DNA of 64,000 bases from positions 1 through 64,000 of the forward strand of contig JBBDWK010000102.1 of assembly GCA_040902885.1 (NCBI GenBank). The letters run 5' to 3'. Source of the stretch: JBBDWK01 sp040902885 (GTDB taxonomy: Bacteria; Acidobacteriota; Terriglobia; Bryobacterales; Bryobacteraceae). Shown one piece after another: positions 42,020-50,713 of the stretch (positions within the stretch are counted from its first letter, which is position 1; each line of letters starts with the position of its first letter). Position numbers and translations under genes: made by a program. Under the pieces are notes generated by a model. That model had not been told where the DNA came from. It ran no database searches and saw only the letters and a list, made by a program, of their open reading frames with translations.

Positions 42020-43654
42020 GTGAAACAGAAGCTGCCCACTCGCCGGATGCGCGAGCACCCGGATCTCGAACAACTCAAGCGACAAGCGAAACAGTTGCTC
42101 AAGGCTTTCAAAGCGGGCGATTCAGCGGCCATCAGCGAAGTCAACGCACATTACGACAGCGCGCAACCCGCAAGCTTTGCCTTGCACGATGCGCAACTGG
42201 TGATCGCGCGGAGCTACGGGTTCGATAGCTGGCCCAAACTGAAGGCGTACGTTGATGGCGTAACCATCAGGCTATTGGTGGAAGCCGTGCGCACCGGCCA
42301 CATCGAGCGCGTGCAAATGATGCTGAAGGCGCGGCCCGAGCTTGCCGACATGACCGTCTCATACGGTGACGAACACCGTGCGATCCACTACGCCGTGATC
42401 GACCGCCGCCCGGAGATTGCGCGATTGCTCATGCGGAACGGCGCAAACGCGCGGGCGGGTATCCATCCACATCGCGATGCCACGTCCGCGTGGACCTTGG
42501 CCCGGGAGCGCGGCTACGAGGAGATTGTCGCGATCATCGAGGAGGAAGAGCAACGAAGAGCGAAACCCGAGCCCCATCTTCCGACGGATCCGCCGCCCGA
42601 GCCGCGGGATGAGCCCGACCGTGTGGCTGTCGCGAACGGTGATTTCGAGTGGCTGCGCGCCCGTCTTGCGGAAGGCAAGCTCACGAATGACGTTCGCTGG
42701 GACGGCGGCGGCCTCCTTACTGTCGCAGTGCGGAGCAATCGTATCGACGTGCTCGAGTTTCTGCTCGAGTGCGGTTTTGATCCCGACGAGCGGGTCTCGT
42801 ACGGTGAAGGAGACTGGGTCGCGTACTCGCAAGGTTATCCACTGTGGTATGCCGCGGCCTTGGGACGGCCTGAGATGGCGAAGTTGCTGCTTGATCGCGG
42901 CGCAAACCCGAATGTGCATGTCGACTCCAGCGGGTCGGCTGTGTACAGTGCGTACAGCCATAAGCAGTGGCAAATGGTAGAGTTGCTGCGCGAGCGTGGG
43001 GGTATTGTGACGGCCGATATCGCTGCCACCTATCGGGAAACTGACCTTGTGCGGCAGATGCTGCTCGACGGTGAGCGCGGCGTCTTGCCGCATAGCGGCA
43101 GGCCATCCGACAAGCCGCTTGCGGAAGAGTTGCTCCTCTCCGGCGCGGGCGCGGGCGCCACCGAGATCGTTCGTATGTCGCTGGAGCGCATCGACTGGGC
43201 CCGCGATGACGCACGCTGGTTCCGTATGCTTGCGTCGCCGTTGTCCTTCTGGCATCACATTCCATGGCTGTACGCGGGCAACAAGGACTTCGACCGGGAG
43301 GGTTACCTGGAGTGTTTCCGTCTCATTCTGAACGCGGGCGATGTCAACGTCGCCGGTGGATTCGGGCGGACTATCCTGCACGAGGTTGCGGCGATGGGCG
43401 ATTGGATCACCGAAGCCGAAGTTGCAGCCTTTGGCCGTGCGGCGCTCGAGGCCGGCGCGCGCATGGACCGGCGCGACGAGATCCTGAGCAGCACTCCCCT
43501 CGGTTGGGCGTGCCGCTGGGGACGGGTCCGGCTTGTAAAGCTGCTAATTGAACACGGAGCGGACCCGGAGGAGAATGACGCCGAGCCATGGGCAGGCCCG
43601 CGCTCATGGGCGCTAAAAATGGGTCACCACGAAATTGTACAGGCGCTCAGCTAA
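42020..43654 (+). CDS. Ankyrin-repeat protein
   Basis: 544 residues from GTG 42020, which has AAAGGAG five bases upstream. The N-terminal 75 residues (REHPDLEQLKRQAKQLLKAF, SYGFDSWPKLKAYVDG) are a helical cap that often precedes ankyrin repeats in soil bacteria. Ankyrin units follow from about 80 to 170 and 205 to the end: HRAIHYAVIDRRPEIARLLM, YPLWYAAALGRPEMAKLLLD, TPLGWACRWGRVRLVKLLIE. No signal peptide or enzyme domain is present. It probably binds proteins in the cytoplasm; the partner is unknown. It is the only gene between the 21-bp inverted repeats. Confidence 0.85.
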   Translation: MKQKLPTRRMREHPDLEQLKRQAKQLLKAFKAGDSAAISEVNAHYDSAQPASFALHDAQLVIARSYGFDSWPKLKAYVDGVTIRLLVEAVRTGHIERVQMMLKARPELADMTVSYGDEHRAIHYAVIDRRPEIARLLMRNGANARAGIHPHRDATSAWTLARERGYEEIVAIIEEEEQRRAKPEPHLPTDPPPEPRDEPDRVAVANGDFEWLRARLAEGKLTNDVRWDGGGLLTVAVRSNRIDVLEFLLECGFDPDERVSYGEGDWVAYSQGYPLWYAAALGRPEMAKLLLDRGANPNVHVDSSGSAVYSAYSHKQWQMVELLRERGGIVTADIAATYRETDLVRQMLLDGERGVLPHSGRPSDKPLAEELLLSGAGAGATEIVRMSLERIDWARDDARWFRMLASPLSFWHHIPWLYAGNKDFDREGYLECFRLILNAGDVNVAGGFGRTILHEVAAMGDWITEAEVAAFGRAALEAGARMDRRDEILSSTPLGWACRWGRVRLVKLLIEHGADPEENDAEPWAGPRSWALKMGHHEIVQALS

Positions 43655-43999
43655 CGACCAGTGTCGCTCGATTCGAGCCTGCGCTTGCCGGATCTGATGT
43701 GAATCGATACCGGCTTACAGGCGACGCCTGTCCGGATCGCCGATTCGGAGGCAATTCGCCTGACGGTTTATCGCCATGTCCGACTCCGGCAGGCAGCGGT
43801 TCCGAGCAACGATGGATCCTCGCTTGTCGCCCGGCGTTTACAGATAGCGCTTGAAAGACGGCGCCATCGGAAACCGACCCTTTTGGGCCGAGCAACGCCC
43901 ACGACTGACATTCGCGCGCCGGAACTCGTCGCCACTGCGAACCAGATGGTCTAGCTCTGTCATGCAGGCGGTCCGGGCGGCCTGAGAGGCTGCCGCAGC

Positions 44000-44020
44000 C
44001 CGAGGGCCTGCCCCACAAAT
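44000..44020 (-). repeat. 21-bp inverted repeat, right copy
   Basis: Exact reverse complement of 41510-41530, so the two face each other across 2.5 kb. Confidence 0.9.
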
Positions 44021-44040
44021 CTAACCCTGCCCCAATTCGC

Positions 44041-44046
44041 TATTCT
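44041..44046 (+). promoter_or_regulatory. -10-like box just before the GDPD gene
   Basis: TATTCT ends 6 nt before GTG 44053. The surrounding GCTATTCTGGCTGAG closely resembles GCTATATTGGCTGAG in front of the SDR gene at 52957. No Shine-Dalgarno sequence is visible. Confidence 0.35.
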
Positions 44047-44052
44047 GGCTGA

Positions 44053-44892
44053 GTGATCTTCATGCTCTTATTGGCCGCGTTCGCCTCCAACTGCGACGCG
44101 GCGTCGCGCATCCTGGTGCACGGGCACCGTGGCGCGCGCGCCGTTCTCCCGGAAAACACCATCCCCGCGTTCGAACATGCGATAGAGGCCGGCGCCGATT
44201 TGATAGAACTCGACGTTTTGGTGACCAAAGACGACGTGCCGGTAGTTGTTCACGATCCTACCTTGAACCCACTCATCTGCAAAGGGCCGGTATCCGGCAG
44301 CCCCTCGATTCGATCGCTCACCCTCGCCGAGCTACGGCAGTGGGACTGCGGCTCGCTCCGCAATCCCAACTTTCCCCGCCAGACGCCCGTTCCCGGCACG
44401 CGCATTCCGACGCTGGACGAGGTATTCGCGCTCGCCGAACGCGGCAATTTTCAATTCAACGTGGAACTCAAGCTTTTCGCGAAACAGCCGGAGTACACGC
44501 CTTCGCCGGAAAAATTCGCGGAATTGGTGCTTGCCGCCATCCGTCGGCGGGGACTCGAAAAGCGCGTGGTCGTGCAGTCCTTCGACTTCCGCCCGCTGCA
44601 CGTCATGAAGCGCCTGGCTCCCGAGATTCCGCTCGCGGCTTTGGACAGCTCGGGGAAGGAAGACTTCGTGGCCACGGCCGGGCGCGCCGGCGCCAAGACC
44701 ATTGCGCCCGAGCTGCGGTTGGTGACGCCAGAGAAAGTGAAGCAGGCCCACGAAGCCGGGCTTCAGGTGGTCCCATGGACCGCCAGCACGAAAGAAGAAT
44801 GGGACCGGCTGATCGGCGCTGGCGTGGATGCCATCATCACCGACGACCCCGCGGGACTGATCGCCCATCTGAAAAGCCGCAAGCTGCGGTGA
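44053..44892 (+). CDS. Glycerophosphodiester phosphodiesterase
   Basis: 279 residues with a short signal peptide (FMLLLAAFASNCDA). The GDPD catalytic set is intact: H25-R26 in GHRGARAVLPENT, E52 and D54 in IELDVLVTKD, and H67 in VVVHDP. The later VELK (E, K) and PWTASTKEEW blocks complete the TIM barrel. It cleaves deacylated phospholipids to glycerol-3-phosphate and an alcohol, probably in the periplasm. GTG 44053 is taken as the start; ATG 44062 is possible. It converges with the Hsp70 operon 3 nt away. Confidence 0.92.
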   Translation: MIFMLLLAAFASNCDAASRILVHGHRGARAVLPENTIPAFEHAIEAGADLIELDVLVTKDDVPVVVHDPTLNPLICKGPVSGSPSIRSLTLAELRQWDCGSLRNPNFPRQTPVPGTRIPTLDEVFALAERGNFQFNVELKLFAKQPEYTPSPEKFAELVLAAIRRRGLEKRVVVQSFDFRPLHVMKRLAPEIPLAALDSSGKEDFVATAGRAGAKTIAPELRLVTPEKVKQAHEAGLQVVPWTASTKEEWDRLIGAGVDAIITDDPAGLIAHLKSRKLR

Positions 44893-44895
44893 CGC

Positions 44896-47562
44896 TCAGG
44901 ATTCCGCCCGCGGATGCAGCACCAGGCCGGACGGCAGCTCCTCGCCGAAGATTCTGCCCAGCGCGCTCTCGTCGCGATCCTCTTCGCCCTCGACTACCGC
45001 CAGCAGGCGCTCGGCATTGGGCAGGGCTTCGAGCTTCCGCCGAACGCTGTCGCGCAATGCCGTTGGCAGATCGCGCGCGGGATCGCCTGCGGTGCGGGCC
45101 ATTGCGGCCAGCGCTTCGCCCGCATTCGGCGCCTTCAGCAGAGCGTCTACCCAGCGCCCTACAGTCGAAGGAGGCAGCACTTGGTTCACTGGCCCATAGA
45201 ACAACTGCCTGGCGCCCAGACGCGAGAGGCACCACAGGTCCGTATCGCGGAACGAAGCGGCCGCTTTGCCCGCGCGAATCAGCGCCTCTCCCAGTTCGGT
45301 CTTGGTTTGAATGGGCAGCAATTCCAGTGCGGCGGCCGTACGCCACATCTCGCGCAGCAGGCTGCTGTTCAGGCGCATCTTCTTTTGCCCGCGCGGCATC
45401 AGCGCCGGCGCGAGCCGCTGGTAGAGGTCAACCTGCTGGTTGCGGTTCAGTCCACCCGCTATCCGTCCCCAGAAAATCCACCAGTCGATCTCGCACTGCA
45501 CCTGGCTCGAATGCTGCAATCCGGCGGCGTATACGCGGCGCGCCTGCTCCACGCGCAGCTCGTCGCCGGGGTAGCCGAAGCCCGGGCGCAGACAGAAGCC
45601 GCAGAGGTTGAGCCATCGGGCTTCGAACGCCGCACTCTTCTTGCGCCCGTCCACGCGTTCCAGAAAGACATCCGCCAGCCGGCGGATGGTCTCGAGCGGC
45701 CAGGAATTTCTTCCCAGTCCGAGCGTCTGTTCGAGCTTCGAAGGCAGCTCCTCTGGAGCAACAGGCGCCGCAGCAGTGGTCGAGAATACCGCGCGGACCA
45801 GATCCAGCGCCTTCGCACCCGCCTCCTCGCTCACCACGGCGACGGGTTTGCGAGCCGCCGGCTGGACGCTTTTCCGCAACTGGAATTGCAGACGCCAGCG
45901 GTTGTCGCTCACCTTGGAATCGCACCAGATCTCAACCGTCCCCACTTCCGTCAGGCGGACGCCCATCTTCACCGGCACCAGCCGCTCGCCCGTTGGCTTC
46001 CCAAAGCGGATCAGCGCCTGGAGCGGCGCATGAACGTGCAGATTTTCATCGCCGGGCGAAAACTCCACCACGTCGCCTAACTGATCTTCGGTCCGGACCA
46101 GTGAGCTGTAGAGGCGGAAGGACACCGGCCGGTTGGCGACGAGCTGCAAGTCGCCGCGATCGAGCTCGAGTGTGGTCCCTTCCTCCGAACCGCGCGGCAC
46201 CAGGCAGACTGTCGTCAGCTTGTCTTCTGCGGGTTCGCCGATCCCGATGTAATACGCGCGCGGCAGACCCCCGCGCACCAGAATTCCCGCGCCGGTCGAA
46301 CGCACGTAGGAGTAGTAGGCCGCTCCCGTCGCCACCGCGAGATCGAGATCGCGATTCGAGAAGATGACCGGACGCCTTCCGTACCAGTTCTGGAGCACGT
46401 CCGCCACGCGCTCGCGGCAAATCTCCGGAATGAAAAAGCCGCCGTTGAACAGCACGGCGTCGGGAACCTGGTTTGCGCTCTCCAGAAACACGTTCAGGTG
46501 TTTCGAGATGGCCGGGTCGGAAACATACGGCAAGCCCAGCTCGCGGAACAGGCTGCGCTTCTCTTCCCTGGGCGGATCGCCGCGCTTCGACAAGGGCAGG
46601 AAGCCTTCCAGCGTCAGCTCCAGCGCCTCTGAGCGAAGCAGCTCCGTCTTCAGGGCGCCGCCCACAATCGCCGCGCCCCCGCCAAGAACCGTAATCTCCA
46701 CCCGTTCCAGCTTCGGATCGCAGAGCAGCCGTTCCTTGGCCGTCGAGCATTGCCGCCGCAAAGCGCTCCGCTGCCGGATGCTGAGCTGCTTGCCCAGCTT
46801 GGCTTCCACCAGCCACGCCAGCGTCAGGTCGAGGTTGTCGCCGCCGAGCAGCAGATGTTTGCCGACAGCGGTGCGCGTGAACTCGATGCGGTCATGCTCG
46901 CGCCCCACCCGGATCAAACTGAAATCGCTCGTGCCTCCGCCGACATCGCAGACCAGCACAATCTGGCCGTCGAACAGCAGCTTCCGCGATGCCGAAAGAT
47001 TGTTGGCAATCCACGAATAGAAGGCTGCCGCGGGTTCTTCAAGCAGCGTCAGCTTCGGGAGCCCCGCCTGCTCCGCCGCGGCTACCGTTAACTCCCGCCC
47101 TTCTTCGTCGAACGAGGCCGGGACCGTCAGGACAATCTCCTGCTCGGCCAGGTCGCCCGCGCCGACGGGCGGCGCTGCGTCCCAGGCTTCGCGGAATTTC
47201 GCGAGGAACCGCGCCGAGACCTCGACGGGCGAGAGCACGCGCCCACCCTCCTGAGCTTCCCACGGAAGAATTTTGGCGGTGCGGTCGACTTCGGAATTCG
47301 AAAGCCAGCTCTTTGCCGAATGGATCAGGCGCGTGGGCACCAGCGCGCCCTGCTCTCGCGCGTGTACTCCAACCGGCTGCCCTTCATCCAGAAACAGGAA
47401 CGAAGGCAGCGTGCGGCTCGGCTCCACGCGTCCCTGCGCGACAAGCTGGGGGACTTCGAAGATGTGGATGGGCGGAAAATCCAGCTCGTCCGCCTCGCGC
47501 GGGTCGATCCACGCCAGAGCCGAATTGGTCGTGCCCAGGTCGATGCCAACTTTGACGCTCAT
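44896..47562 (-). CDS. Hsp70-family protein with long C-terminal extension (DUF3731-like)
   Basis: 888 residues from ATG 47562. The ATPase fold is clear: VGIDLGTTNSALAW (phosphate 1), VLTVPASFDEEGRELTVAAAEQAG, LLEEPAAAFYSW, and VLVCDVGGGTSDFSLI (phosphate 2). After about 590 there is a mostly helical extension of about 300 residues (ALDLVRAVFSTT, WPLETIRRLADVFLE, WLNLCGFCLRPGFGYPGDE), which I match to DUF3731 from memory. A canonical DnaK substrate-binding domain is not apparent. The start overlaps the upstream Hsp70 stop by 4 nt (ATGA). Third gene of the DUF2760-Hsp70-Hsp70 operon. Client and function unknown. Confidence 0.88.
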   Translation of the reverse strand: MSVKVGIDLGTTNSALAWIDPREADELDFPPIHIFEVPQLVAQGRVEPSRTLPSFLFLDEGQPVGVHAREQGALVPTRLIHSAKSWLSNSEVDRTAKILPWEAQEGGRVLSPVEVSARFLAKFREAWDAAPPVGAGDLAEQEIVLTVPASFDEEGRELTVAAAEQAGLPKLTLLEEPAAAFYSWIANNLSASRKLLFDGQIVLVCDVGGGTSDFSLIRVGREHDRIEFTRTAVGKHLLLGGDNLDLTLAWLVEAKLGKQLSIRQRSALRRQCSTAKERLLCDPKLERVEITVLGGGAAIVGGALKTELLRSEALELTLEGFLPLSKRGDPPREEKRSLFRELGLPYVSDPAISKHLNVFLESANQVPDAVLFNGGFFIPEICRERVADVLQNWYGRRPVIFSNRDLDLAVATGAAYYSYVRSTGAGILVRGGLPRAYYIGIGEPAEDKLTTVCLVPRGSEEGTTLELDRGDLQLVANRPVSFRLYSSLVRTEDQLGDVVEFSPGDENLHVHAPLQALIRFGKPTGERLVPVKMGVRLTEVGTVEIWCDSKVSDNRWRLQFQLRKSVQPAARKPVAVVSEEAGAKALDLVRAVFSTTAAAPVAPEELPSKLEQTLGLGRNSWPLETIRRLADVFLERVDGRKKSAAFEARWLNLCGFCLRPGFGYPGDELRVEQARRVYAAGLQHSSQVQCEIDWWIFWGRIAGGLNRNQQVDLYQRLAPALMPRGQKKMRLNSSLLREMWRTAAALELLPIQTKTELGEALIRAGKAAASFRDTDLWCLSRLGARQLFYGPVNQVLPPSTVGRWVDALLKAPNAGEALAAMARTAGDPARDLPTALRDSVRRKLEALPNAERLLAVVEGEEDRDESALGRIFGEELPSGLVLHPRAES

Positions 47563-49355
47563 TGAGTAACACGTTCGCGCACGTTGAATTCGAGCTTCCA
47601 CCGCCGCCCGTCGCGCGCCACACACCACAACTGCAGTACGCCCGTCTCGGTCACTTTGGCCTGAAAGGCTACCGGAACGACGCCGCCTTCTTTGTCCTCG
47701 GCGGACTTCAGGTTGACCTCCATGGGGGTGATTTCTTCCAACCGGTCGTCAATCTCTTCGAGCAGCTCCCCGGGCGCGTCGTCGCGGCGGGTGGTTGAGG
47801 AGAAGAAGCGAAACTCGGCCGGCTCGCCGACCACCAGCCCGAACTCCTGCCCGGGAATTCCTACCTCGCTGCCTTCTTCGAGGCCGAAGGGGACCACGGT
47901 CAGCGCTTTCAGCGGAGCGGGCATTCCGGGTATGGCGGGCATGGCGCTTTCAATTCCCACGTAGTACGTTCGCGGCACGCCGCCCCGGATGCGGACGCCG
48001 CGTCCGCGCCTTGCCGAGCCGTAGTAGACGGCGCCGCGCGATACGGCGTGCATCAGGTCTTCACCGGTCAAAGCCTGAATTGCGGGCTTGCCTTCCTCCT
48101 CCAGCCAGCGGTTCAGCACGCTCAAAATCCTGTCGCGCACCAGGTCCGCGTTCAAGACGCCGCCGTTGAACAGGACGTGCGTGGGGCCGAGGAATTCGCC
48201 GCCGCCCCGCCGCAGAAATCGGGCCAGGTGGCGCGTCACCGCCGGGTCCGCGGCATAGGGCAGGCCAATCTCCTGCACCGCCGTGCGGCGCTTCGCCTGC
48301 GGCATCTCCGTACTTCCGGTGCTGGGAAAAAAGCCTTCCTCAAGGACCGTATGGATGTGTTCGCGAGTGAGCGAGGCTTTGATTGTTCCGCCCACGAGGC
48401 CGGTTCCCTTGCCCAGAATGGTCACGGGCTCTTTCTGAGACTTCGCGGCCGGGTCAAGCAGCTTTTCCTTCGCCACGCGGCAGTTGTGCCATAGCGCGTG
48501 GAGTTGCAGGGCGTCCAGCTTGACGCTCTTCCCGGCCAGCTCGGCTTCAATGGTTCGCGCCAGCGCCAAATCCATGTTGTCGCCGCCCAGCAGGATATGC
48601 TCGCCCACGGCAATCCGCTCGAGCGCCAGCTCGCCGGCGTGTTCCTTCACCGCGATCAGGGTAAAGTCGGTGGTTCCGCCGCCGATATCCACCACTAAGA
48701 TCAGGTCTCCGAGCTGCACCCGGTCGCGCCAATCCGGGTGACGCTCAATCCAGGCGTAAAAGGCGGCTTGCGGCTCTTCGAGCAGGGTCACGTTCCGATA
48801 GCCCGCCTGCTCGGCCGCCGTCGCGGTCAGCTCGCGCGCTACTTCGTCGAACGATGCGGGCACAGTGACCAGAAGGTGCTGCTGCTCCATGGGAGCGTCG
48901 GGGAACCGGTGGTTCCACCCGCTGCGCAAGTGCTCCAAATACCGGCGCGAGGCCTCCACGGGAGAGATTCTCGGCACTCCTTCGGGCGCACGGAAGGGAA
49001 GCAGCGGTGCGGTGCGGTCCACTCCGGCGTGAGAGAGCCAGGACTTGGCCGAGGAAACCAGCCGGCCGGCATTCTCCACGCCCCGCTTCTGCGCCAACTG
49101 GCCCACCACCTCGGACGGGTCGGCATCCCACGGAAGCGCCAGGGAGCCGGACGGAAAATCCGAAGTTCCGGGGATATAGAGAAATGACGGCAGCAGGTTC
49201 GGCTCGCGGACTTCGCCCGGATTTGCCAGTTGAGGAATGGGAAGCAGCTCAACCGGCGGCGATGGCGAGCTGCCGCTGCCGCTTTCGATTCGCGAGTAGG
49301 AAAGGGACGAGTTGGTTGTTCCTAAGTCGATGCCGATTACGTATTGCGGTTCCAA
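47559..49355 (-). CDS. Hsp70-family protein (DnaK-like ATPase)
   Basis: 598 residues. ATPase motifs: YVIGIDLGTTNSSLSYSR, LVTVPASFDEVARELTATAAEQAG, LLEEPQAAFYAWIE, LILVVDIGGGTTDFTLIAV, and GEHILLGGDNMDLAL. The insertion VGQLAQKRGVENAGRLVSSAKSWLSH differs from DnaK. The C-terminal 180 residues are beta-rich but not obviously a DnaK peptide-binding domain. It shares the SSAKSWLS and VDRTA blocks with the downstream Hsp70, so the two are paralogues. It follows DUF2760 by 6 nt and overlaps the next gene by 4 nt. Confidence 0.9.
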   Translation of the reverse strand: MEPQYVIGIDLGTTNSSLSYSRIESGSGSSPSPPVELLPIPQLANPGEVREPNLLPSFLYIPGTSDFPSGSLALPWDADPSEVVGQLAQKRGVENAGRLVSSAKSWLSHAGVDRTAPLLPFRAPEGVPRISPVEASRRYLEHLRSGWNHRFPDAPMEQQHLLVTVPASFDEVARELTATAAEQAGYRNVTLLEEPQAAFYAWIERHPDWRDRVQLGDLILVVDIGGGTTDFTLIAVKEHAGELALERIAVGEHILLGGDNMDLALARTIEAELAGKSVKLDALQLHALWHNCRVAKEKLLDPAAKSQKEPVTILGKGTGLVGGTIKASLTREHIHTVLEEGFFPSTGSTEMPQAKRRTAVQEIGLPYAADPAVTRHLARFLRRGGGEFLGPTHVLFNGGVLNADLVRDRILSVLNRWLEEEGKPAIQALTGEDLMHAVSRGAVYYGSARRGRGVRIRGGVPRTYYVGIESAMPAIPGMPAPLKALTVVPFGLEEGSEVGIPGQEFGLVVGEPAEFRFFSSTTRRDDAPGELLEEIDDRLEEITPMEVNLKSAEDKEGGVVPVAFQAKVTETGVLQLWCVARDGRRWKLEFNVRERVTQ

Positions 49356-49361
49356 AATGTG

Positions 49362-49880
49362 TCACTCGACCTCTAGCTCTGCCGGGGCGATGATGCGGGC
49401 ATTCCGATTGGGAGGCATAGCGGGCAGATCCACCGTCTCGGCGCGCCAGCCCTTATGGCGCAGAACGCCGCCTGGCGGCGGCTGGGCGGGCACATTGCCA
49501 ATCCACTTGACGGCTTCCGCAGAAAGCGCCTCCGCTTTGGCGTACGTCCCTTCCACTGCATCGAGAACCGGCGAAAGACGGACATAGCGCGATAACGTCT
49601 CTCTGCACCCGTCGTGCACGCCCCGTACGGCAGCTCCCACCTGTTCATCGGAGTACGGAGCCAGGTCCTCCATCACGAAGTCCACGAGGCGGGCATCCCG
49701 TTGAAGAATGGACAGCATCTGGAGCGCGCCGTCCGAGGCGGAGAGAGCCGGCGGCGCCGGACGGGCGGCACGGGTGAAACCAAACTCCCGCGCCACATCT
49801 TCCGGCAACTGGCGCTTGAAGAGTATGGCGAAGAAGCAGCGAAAGGCGAAAACAAAGCGTGTCAAGGTGAATCTCCACAA
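49362..49880 (-). CDS. DUF2760 domain protein
   Basis: 172 residues, starting at TTG 49880. The N-terminus is RFVFAFRCFFAILFKRQLPEDVA, a family-typical amphipathic or membrane-associated stretch. It is followed by LQMLSILQRDARLVDFVMEDLAPYSDEQVGAAVRGVHDGCRETL, a strongly conserved block of DUF2760. The C-terminus GGVLRHKGWRAETVDLP is also typical. From memory, this family usually lies beside the two Hsp70 genes found here. The order and 6-nt spacing suggest one transcript. Its biochemical role is unknown. Confidence 0.88.
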   Translation of the reverse strand: MWRFTLTRFVFAFRCFFAILFKRQLPEDVAREFGFTRAARPAPPALSASDGALQMLSILQRDARLVDFVMEDLAPYSDEQVGAAVRGVHDGCRETLSRYVRLSPVLDAVEGTYAKAEALSAEAVKWIGNVPAQPPPGGVLRHKGWRAETVDLPAMPPNRNARIIAPAELEVE

Positions 49881-49951
49881 CGAGGCCGCAAGCTCTCAGA
49901 ATACCTAAAGGTCCGAGGGAAAGCAGCCGATATCGCTAATAGAGCTAATAG

Positions 49952-50674
49952 ATGAGCCAGTCGATCCGTACAGGCGCGCTCGCGATTCTCCTCGCTTTGC
50001 CGGTCTCTCCGTCCACAATTACGACGATCTCGAGCGACGAGATTTTCAGTACCCTCGATTTTGAGCAGGAGTTTGTAGGACACGCGCGGCGAGGCAACCT
50101 GAGGAAGTGGGGTGGGCGCGAAGTATTTGCAGGCACGGCCCTGAAGGGTGCCATTTCCAAGGCCAACTATGTCTGGTCTTCGGGTGTTCTCACTCCTTTC
50201 TCATTCACTTACGTGCCGGGCAGCGGCATCACGATGACCGTCGGTGGAACCGCTTCGGCGTTCTATAGCTGGACAGACAGCTTGGATCCGTCATCCACCC
50301 TGGCCATTCGCGCTTACGCCGCTAAAGATAGATTCGGCATCGATTTGACCAGCCTGTATCTATCGGGTTACGGTTCTCTGCCCGATTTAAGCGGCGACCG
50401 GGACGGCGATTATCTCCTGGTAAGCGACGCTATGCTGCACGACGGATTTACGCTGATGGGCAACTCCGTCATGACCTTCCCGCACCCCCGTAGAGGCCGC
50501 CCCAACAGTCTCTCTTATCGGATTCTCATTGGGAACGCCGTCGCGACTGGCGGCGAGGAGCCTCTGTCCGCGGTTCCCGAGCCGACGACAGCGATCATGA
50601 TGGGAGTGGGCTGCACGCTCCTCGTAGCCAGCCTCGTCTTTCGACGGTGGCGCACCGTGCCGCGCAAGAACTGA
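49952..50674 (+). CDS. PEP-CTERM sorting-domain protein
   Basis: 240 residues. A short N-terminal hydrophobic stretch (GALAILLALPVSPS) serves as a signal peptide. The final 33 residues are a PEP-CTERM tail: V-P-E-P at 208-211, hydrophobic TTAIMMGVGCTLLVASLVF, then a basic RRWR cluster. This directs export and processing by exosortase, and is linked in other bacteria to matrix material. The middle is beta-rich without recognised motifs. A 9-bp tandem repeat (GCTAATAGA, twice) runs into the start codon. No exosortase gene is in the window. Confidence 0.85.
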   Translation: MSQSIRTGALAILLALPVSPSTITTISSDEIFSTLDFEQEFVGHARRGNLRKWGGREVFAGTALKGAISKANYVWSSGVLTPFSFTYVPGSGITMTVGGTASAFYSWTDSLDPSSTLAIRAYAAKDRFGIDLTSLYLSGYGSLPDLSGDRDGDYLLVSDAMLHDGFTLMGNSVMTFPHPRRGRPNSLSYRILIGNAVATGGEEPLSAVPEPTTAIMMGVGCTLLVASLVFRRWRTVPRKN

Positions 50675-50713
50675 TTCCGCCGGGCAGGCCTCCTGTGATA
50701 GTGTTCGTTTGGG

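Larger units (their letters stand above)
43655..44052. other. Non-coding interval with inverted-repeat arm
   Basis: 398 bases without a supported gene after the ankyrin gene. The right 21-bp inverted repeat arm lies at 44000-44020 and a -10-like box for the next gene at 44041-44046. Nothing else is recognised. Confidence 0.55.
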
